Assembly (NCBI GenBank): GCA_002434245.1
Contig: DJJR01000009.1
Coordinates: 1-37,108, forward strand
DNA from: Pelosinus fermentans
GTDB taxonomy: Bacteria; Bacillota; Negativicutes; DSM-13327
Length of the DNA: 37,108 bases
Direction: 5' to 3'
Shown here one piece after another: positions 32,976 to 37,108 of the stretch. How positions within the stretch are numbered: position 1 is the stretch's first letter; each line of letters starts with the position of its first letter. A program made the translations under genes and the position numbers. The notes beneath the pieces were generated by a model that was not told the DNA's origin, ran no database searches, and saw only the letters and a list, made by a program, of their open reading frames with translations.

Positions 32976-34724
32976 TTATTTGTTTAAATCCTCTAATCCT
33001 TCAAACTGCATATTATAATACTTGGCATAAAGTCCGTCTTGCAGCAGCAGCGTTTCATGATTTCCCCGTTCCTGAATGCCCCGATCATTAATCACAATAA
33101 TTTCATCCGCATTTCGTATCGTGCTTAACCTGTGGGCGATGACAATGGTCGTTCGATTCTTGGAAAGCTGCTCTAATGATGCTTGAATATGACGCTCGCT
33201 CTCATTATCTAAGGCAGAAGTAGCCTCATCCAATATTAAAATTCTAGGATTCTTTAAAAAGACACGTGCAATCGCCAAGCGCTGTTTCTGTCCGCCGGAA
33301 AGGCGGACTCCTCGTTCTCCTACGTAGGTGTCATAGCCATAATCAAGACTCATAATAAAATCGTGAATGTTGGCATTCTTGGCTGCCTTAATAATTTCCT
33401 CCTCAGCAGCCTTAGGCTTGCCATAAGAGATATTGTCCCGCACACTGCCAGCAAACATATACACGTCCTGTTGGACTATTCCGATGCTACTTCGCAGAGA
33501 CTTTAGCGTAACGTCACGAACATCCTTGCCGTCAATTGTCACAGAACCCTCTGTCACATCGTAAAAACGGGGCAGCAAGGAGCAAAGGGTTGTCTTACCT
33601 CCTCCAGATGGACCAACCAATGCTACCGTTTTTCCAGCTTCTATGGATATCGTCACCTTCTCCAGCACTTCAGTAGTTTTGTCATAATAAAAGGAAACAT
33701 CCTTGAAAGCAATCTCACCACGTACATTGGTAAGAGGTATTGCATCCTCTTTATCCACAATTTCCGGCTCCGTCTGCAGTACATCAACAAAACGCTTAAA
33801 ACCAGCGTAACCTTTTTGGAACTGTTCAGTAAAATTAATCAGTACATCAAGAGGATTAATAAAGATGCCAATATATAGGGCATAGACCGCCAGATCCGTA
33901 AGCTGCATCGTACCATTGGCAATAAAGATGCCGCCAAAGACCAGCACTGTCACATAAAGCAATCCTTCAAAGAAATTATTTCCCGCATGAAAACTGCCCA
34001 TTATTTTATAACCAGTTTCTTTAGAATCTAGAAACTCAACGTTGCTGCTTTTAAATTTTTCGCTTTCGATCTCCTCATTGGCAAAGGATTTGACTACACG
34101 AATACCAGAGAGGCTATCTTGTACCCGAGAGTTCACATTGGCAATTTTCTTCCGATTATCCATAAAAATAGCCTTCAGCTTTCTGTTTTGATAAACGCTG
34201 AAAACCACCATAATCATCGTAACGCATAGGAGAATCAGTGTCATTTTCACATGAATCAGCATCAGCAATGCAAAAGATCCGATGATCTTTAATAGGGAAA
34301 TAAATAAATTTTCCGGTCCATGGTGTGCCAGCTCTGAGATGTCAAACAAATCTGAAACCAGTTTGGACATCATTTCCCCTGTATTATTTTTATCGTAATA
34401 AGAAAATGGAAGACGCTGCAAATGGTCAAATAAATCCTGTCGCATATCGCTCTCCATTCGAGCTCCCATTACATGCCCCCAGGATGTGATATAGTATTGA
34501 CAGCCATAGCGAATGAGGTACATCACAATTAACCCCCCGCCAACATAACCAATCCCCTGCAAAATCTCGGCTGAACTTTGGGTGAATAAACCTTTCGTAA
34601 GAAGGTTTAAAATTTGCGGAAATGCAAGATCAATCATGGACATGGTTAATGCACAAACCATATCCGTATAGAATAAAAACTGATAGGGCTTATAATATTG
34701 AATAAACTTCTTTAAAATAAACAT
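32976..34724 (-). CDS. Homodimeric ABC exporter (MsbA/BmrA-type half transporter)
   Basis: Type IV ABC exporter half-molecule: six membrane helices (about 15-310) fused to one nucleotide-binding domain (about 340-575), working as a dimer to extrude lipids, drugs or peptides. Motifs are Walker A GPSGGGKTT, Q-loop IVQQDVYMFAG, signature [14 protein letters not shown], Walker B ILILDEATSALD with the catalytic Glu, and the switch His in VIAHRLST, so a single gene should form an active pump. The length is 582 residues from the ATG at 34724 (MFILKKFI), which has AAAGGAG 8 nt upstream; an in-frame extension of 12 codons is not needed. There is no partner half-transporter or accessory gene. The substrate cannot be inferred. 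Confidence 0.93.
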   Translation of the reverse strand: MFILKKFIQYYKPYQFLFYTDMVCALTMSMIDLAFPQILNLLTKGLFTQSSAEILQGIGYVGGGLIVMYLIRYGCQYYITSWGHVMGARMESDMRQDLFDHLQRLPFSYYDKNNTGEMMSKLVSDLFDISELAHHGPENLFISLLKIIGSFALLMLIHVKMTLILLCVTMIMVVFSVYQNRKLKAIFMDNRKKIANVNSRVQDSLSGIRVVKSFANEEIESEKFKSSNVEFLDSKETGYKIMGSFHAGNNFFEGLLYVTVLVFGGIFIANGTMQLTDLAVYALYIGIFINPLDVLINFTEQFQKGYAGFKRFVDVLQTEPEIVDKEDAIPLTNVRGEIAFKDVSFYYDKTTEVLEKVTISIEAGKTVALVGPSGGGKTTLCSLLPRFYDVTEGSVTIDGKDVRDVTLKSLRSSIGIVQQDVYMFAGSVRDNISYGKPKAAEEEIIKAAKNANIHDFIMSLDYGYDTYVGERGVRLSGGQKQRLAIARVFLKNPRILILDEATSALDNESERHIQASLEQLSKNRTTIVIAHRLSTIRNADEIIVINDRGIQERGNHETLLLQDGLYAKYYNMQFEGLEDLNK

Positions 34725-34943
34725 CTGAAAATCTCCTTTAATCGACGGGGCTGCAATCAAATTGCTGCTGACCTGCTATAATTCTCCATATAGTATAACA
34801 TTTTTTAAATCAATCTTTCCAATGAATACGTGAGTGAATTATATATATTGCGATTGTTAACTTTCTGTAAAATTAACAATTTCTTGTAAAAATGAACAGG
34901 AAAATATACTTTCGAAGAGAAGCCATAAAAAAAGAACACCTTG

Positions 34944-34970
34944 TAAAACGATGTCTATTTTTGTCGAGTA
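34944..34970 (+). promoter_or_regulatory. Possible sigma-28 (motility) promoter of the chemoreceptor gene
   Basis: TAAA, 15 nt, then GTCGAGTA, against the consensus TAAA-N15-GCCGATAA (perfect -35 core, five of eight at -10), 27 nt before the chosen ATG. Chemoreceptor genes are often sigma-28 dependent. The rest of the gap from the ABC exporter start (34725-34943) shows no clear signal. Confidence 0.35.
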
Positions 34971-34996
34971 AGATATGAACAAAGGGGATGAACAGT

Positions 34997-37042
34997 ATGC
35001 TAACGAGTATTCGTGCAAAGACATTTCTAACAATTATACCTTTATTCTTAGTAACAATGACAACGTTATCTTGGATTAGTTACCATTATTCTGCTCAAAT
35101 CATTGAATCTGAGATGAATGCCAAGATGGATCTGCAAACTGCTGCTACCTTAGAGAAATTTCGCGCAGATTTAAATGGCCCTACTGCCCTTGGAGAAACA
35201 ATTGCACGTTTTACAGAAAAAGGTAATCATACAATCTCCAAAGAACAATATTCAGCATTTTTACAAAATGTTATTCCCTCTAATCCATTAATTGTTGGTT
35301 CTGGTGTCTGGTTTGAACCGTTTAGCTACAAGGAAGATGTAAAATATTTCGGACCTTACGCATACAAGGACAAAGGGCAGATCGTGTACACAGAAGATTA
35401 TGAAAAACCCGACTATGATTATCCTAACCAAGACTGGTATAAAAATGCAGTTCATAATACCCAATCAGTAATATGGAATGATCCCTATTATGATGAATTG
35501 AGTAAAATAACAATGGCAACTGCGTCTTTTCCTTTCTACCATGCCGACAAGAAATTAATGGGAATGGCTACTGTTGATATTGATTTGAGTGACTTGCAAA
35601 AATTGGTATCAAGTATTAAGGTAGGAGAAAAAGGCTGGGCCTTTTTACTCGATAAGAATGGGATGTATCTGTCTAACCCAGACAATGAAAAAAATATGAA
35701 AGTGAACATTACCGAAGAGGCAAACAGCAGCTTAGCTGATGCTGGCAAAGAAGCTTTAAAAAACAAACAGGGACGTACTTTTTTTACAGAGGAGAATAAC
35801 CGCTATTTATTATATTATCAGCAAATTCCTGCAACCGGTTGGATTTTAATCTTATCGATGCCTGAAGAAGAATTATACACTCCTCTCAAAGCTTTATTAT
35901 GGAAGCAAATCATCGTAGCAGTTATTGTGATTTTATTAGTACTGATTGGCATTACCTTCTACACTCGTTTTATAACCCAAAGCATTGATGAAGTAAAACG
36001 TCTATCCGCTTTAATGGCTGATGGTGACTTAAGAGAAACAATGAACATTACTTCCAATGATGAATTTGGGCAGATGGGACATAACTTTAATATTATGATC
36101 ACAAATTTACGTAATTTATTACATAATATTATCATCAATTCTCAGCAAGTCGCAGCTTCCTCTCAGGAGCTTACTGCTAATGCCCACGAAACGGTAACAG
36201 CAACAGAGAATATCACAATGACGATTCAAAGTATTTCTGAAGGCATAACAAAACAGGCTGTACACGTAAGAAAGACAACGCATTCCGTAAATGAAATATC
36301 ATCAAACATTACTCATATCAATAATGAGATGCAAAATGTTACTAAGATGACGCTGGAAACAGCCGACAAAGCAATAGAAGGTAATAAAGTCGTTGCTCAT
36401 ACCATTGTTCAAATGAATTTAATTAATACAAAAATTGCTACCGCTACTAAAGTAGTAAATGTTTTAGATACTAAATCCAGAGAAATTGATAATATTATTG
36501 CCCTAATTACCAATATAGCAGGTCAAACGAACTTATTAGCATTGAATGCTGCTATTGAGGCTGCCAGGGCAGGTGAACAAGGACGAGGATTTGCAGTCGT
36601 AGCTGATGAGGTTAGAAAATTAGCCGAACAGTCAGAAGCTGCTGCTAAGCAAATTAGTATCATTATCAGGGATATTCAAAATGAAACGAATACAACTGTT
36701 GATGCCATGAGTGAAAGCTCTGCCTCCGTACAAGAAGGTCTTAAAATGGTTAACAAGACCGAAAGTACCTTTTCTGAAATTCAAAAGGCAATTCAAATGA
36801 TTTCTGCACAGTCACGCAATATTTCTACTGCAATTACTGACCTTTCACAAGATGCAGTTATTGCCGCCGAAGCGGTCACGAATATTGCTTACTCCACGAC
36901 TGAGACCAGTGAGCGTACCCAAACGGTTGCCGCTACTACAGAAGAACAGAACGCGGCAATGGAGGAAATTCAAGCAGCAGCAACCATGTTAGCACAAATG
37001 GCTGAAGAATTAGATGGAAATATTAATTTATTTAAACTGTAA
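34997..37042 (+). CDS. Transmembrane methyl-accepting chemotaxis protein (dCache-HAMP-MCP)
   Basis: Chemoreceptor in the cytoplasmic membrane that controls the CheA kinase. Order from the chosen start: TM1 (about 8-30), an extracellular double-Cache ligand domain (about 35-285, with [19 protein letters not shown] and DWYKNAVH ... [20 protein letters not shown] typical of dCache_1), TM2 (about 300-325), HAMP (about 325-380) and the signalling coiled coil with hairpin tip [20 protein letters not shown]. It is full length (681 residues). The ATG at 34997 (MLTSIRAK) is chosen with AGGGG 9 nt upstream; the ATG at 34988 directly abuts that site. The dCache aromatic/acid pattern is compatible with amino acid or organic acid sensing, but the ligand is not decided. 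It stands alone near the window end. Confidence 0.95.
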   Translation: MLTSIRAKTFLTIIPLFLVTMTTLSWISYHYSAQIIESEMNAKMDLQTAATLEKFRADLNGPTALGETIARFTEKGNHTISKEQYSAFLQNVIPSNPLIVGSGVWFEPFSYKEDVKYFGPYAYKDKGQIVYTEDYEKPDYDYPNQDWYKNAVHNTQSVIWNDPYYDELSKITMATASFPFYHADKKLMGMATVDIDLSDLQKLVSSIKVGEKGWAFLLDKNGMYLSNPDNEKNMKVNITEEANSSLADAGKEALKNKQGRTFFTEENNRYLLYYQQIPATGWILILSMPEEELYTPLKALLWKQIIVAVIVILLVLIGITFYTRFITQSIDEVKRLSALMADGDLRETMNITSNDEFGQMGHNFNIMITNLRNLLHNIIINSQQVAASSQELTANAHETVTATENITMTIQSISEGITKQAVHVRKTTHSVNEISSNITHINNEMQNVTKMTLETADKAIEGNKVVAHTIVQMNLINTKIATATKVVNVLDTKSREIDNIIALITNIAGQTNLLALNAAIEAARAGEQGRGFAVVADEVRKLAEQSEAAAKQISIIIRDIQNETNTTVDAMSESSASVQEGLKMVNKTESTFSEIQKAIQMISAQSRNISTAITDLSQDAVIAAEAVTNIAYSTTETSERTQTVAATTEEQNAAMEEIQAAATMLAQMAEELDGNINLFKL

Positions 37043-37108
37043 TAGTTAACTTAAAAGATAGTTCTCAATATTATAAGATTTATAAATGGGGCTGTCGCAT
37101 TAACGATA

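Noticed and set aside
34761..34996. c-di-GMP riboswitch before the chemoreceptor gene
   Set aside because: Such riboswitches are common before chemoreceptor genes in Clostridia, but the conserved core is absent here.

Overview
The window is an AT-rich chromosomal segment of an endospore-forming, Gram-positive-type bacterium. The gene order rpoE (delta) - pyrG - spo0F - glpX, with argS and the YwiB-like DUF1934 gene just upstream, matches the order known from Bacillus and relatives. Spo0F, a SpoIID/LytB protein, strong AGGAGG ribosome binding sites and sigma-A/sigma-H/sigma-54 style promoters all fit Firmicutes. The set of fermentation genes (LarA-type racemase, CoA-transferase, GntP permease with a sigma-54 activator, SNF symporter) and the intergenic hairpin repeats suggest an anaerobe such as the Sporomusaceae (Pelosinus/Sporomusa group, Negativicutes). 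That placement is inference. No phage, transposase, CRISPR, rRNA or tRNA gene was seen.

Layout. 1-4.9 kb: a DMT/EamA exporter, a polar amino acid ABC importer (binding lipoprotein, then a terminator, then permease and ATPase with their own promoter), and a membrane-anchored LysM-LysM-M23 cell-wall hydrolase. 5.1-16.1 kb, all on the minus strand: the conserved housekeeping block DUF1934-argS-rpoE-pyrG-(sppA-yip1)-(781-residue lipoprotein)-spo0F-(cysteine-rich protein)-glpX. sppA-yip1, the lipoprotein and the Cys-rich gene look like lineage-specific insertions in the ancestral order. 16.3-21.4 kb: a soluble diacid-sensing chemoreceptor, a SpoIID/LytB lipoprotein, a LarA-family nickel racemase with a perfect 16-bp palindrome before it, a 300-bp cluster of three hairpin elements, and a DUF2156 gene that can only be read at full length from an ATT start codon. 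21.6-25.8 kb: recQ and an ABC-F ATPase, convergent, separated by a large hairpin repeat. 25.9-31.0 kb: a PAS-PAS-AAA-Fis sigma-54 activator followed by a GntP permease and a Pct-type CoA-transferase. A GG-N10-GC sigma-54 promoter and a pair of upstream inverted-repeat sites 21 bp apart lie before the permease. 31.3-37 kb: an SNF-family symporter, a homodimeric ABC exporter and a dCache-HAMP chemoreceptor.

How it fits together. Sporulation input (Spo0F, with a near-consensus sigma-H promoter) is embedded among nucleotide, translation and gluconeogenesis genes. The 25.9-31 kb unit is a self-contained regulated catabolic operon, probably for uptake and CoA activation of a short-chain acid or hydroxyacid. 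The non-coding DNA is rich in structure: two related hairpin repeat types (A, based on CGCAGAG; B, based on CGCGAAG) occur at several sites and are sometimes joined, a third type (GTCATTGCGA...) occurs once, and a separate 164-bp terminal-inverted-repeat element sits at 20.2 kb. These are the best candidates for something under-described here. I found no clear new defence or biosynthetic system.
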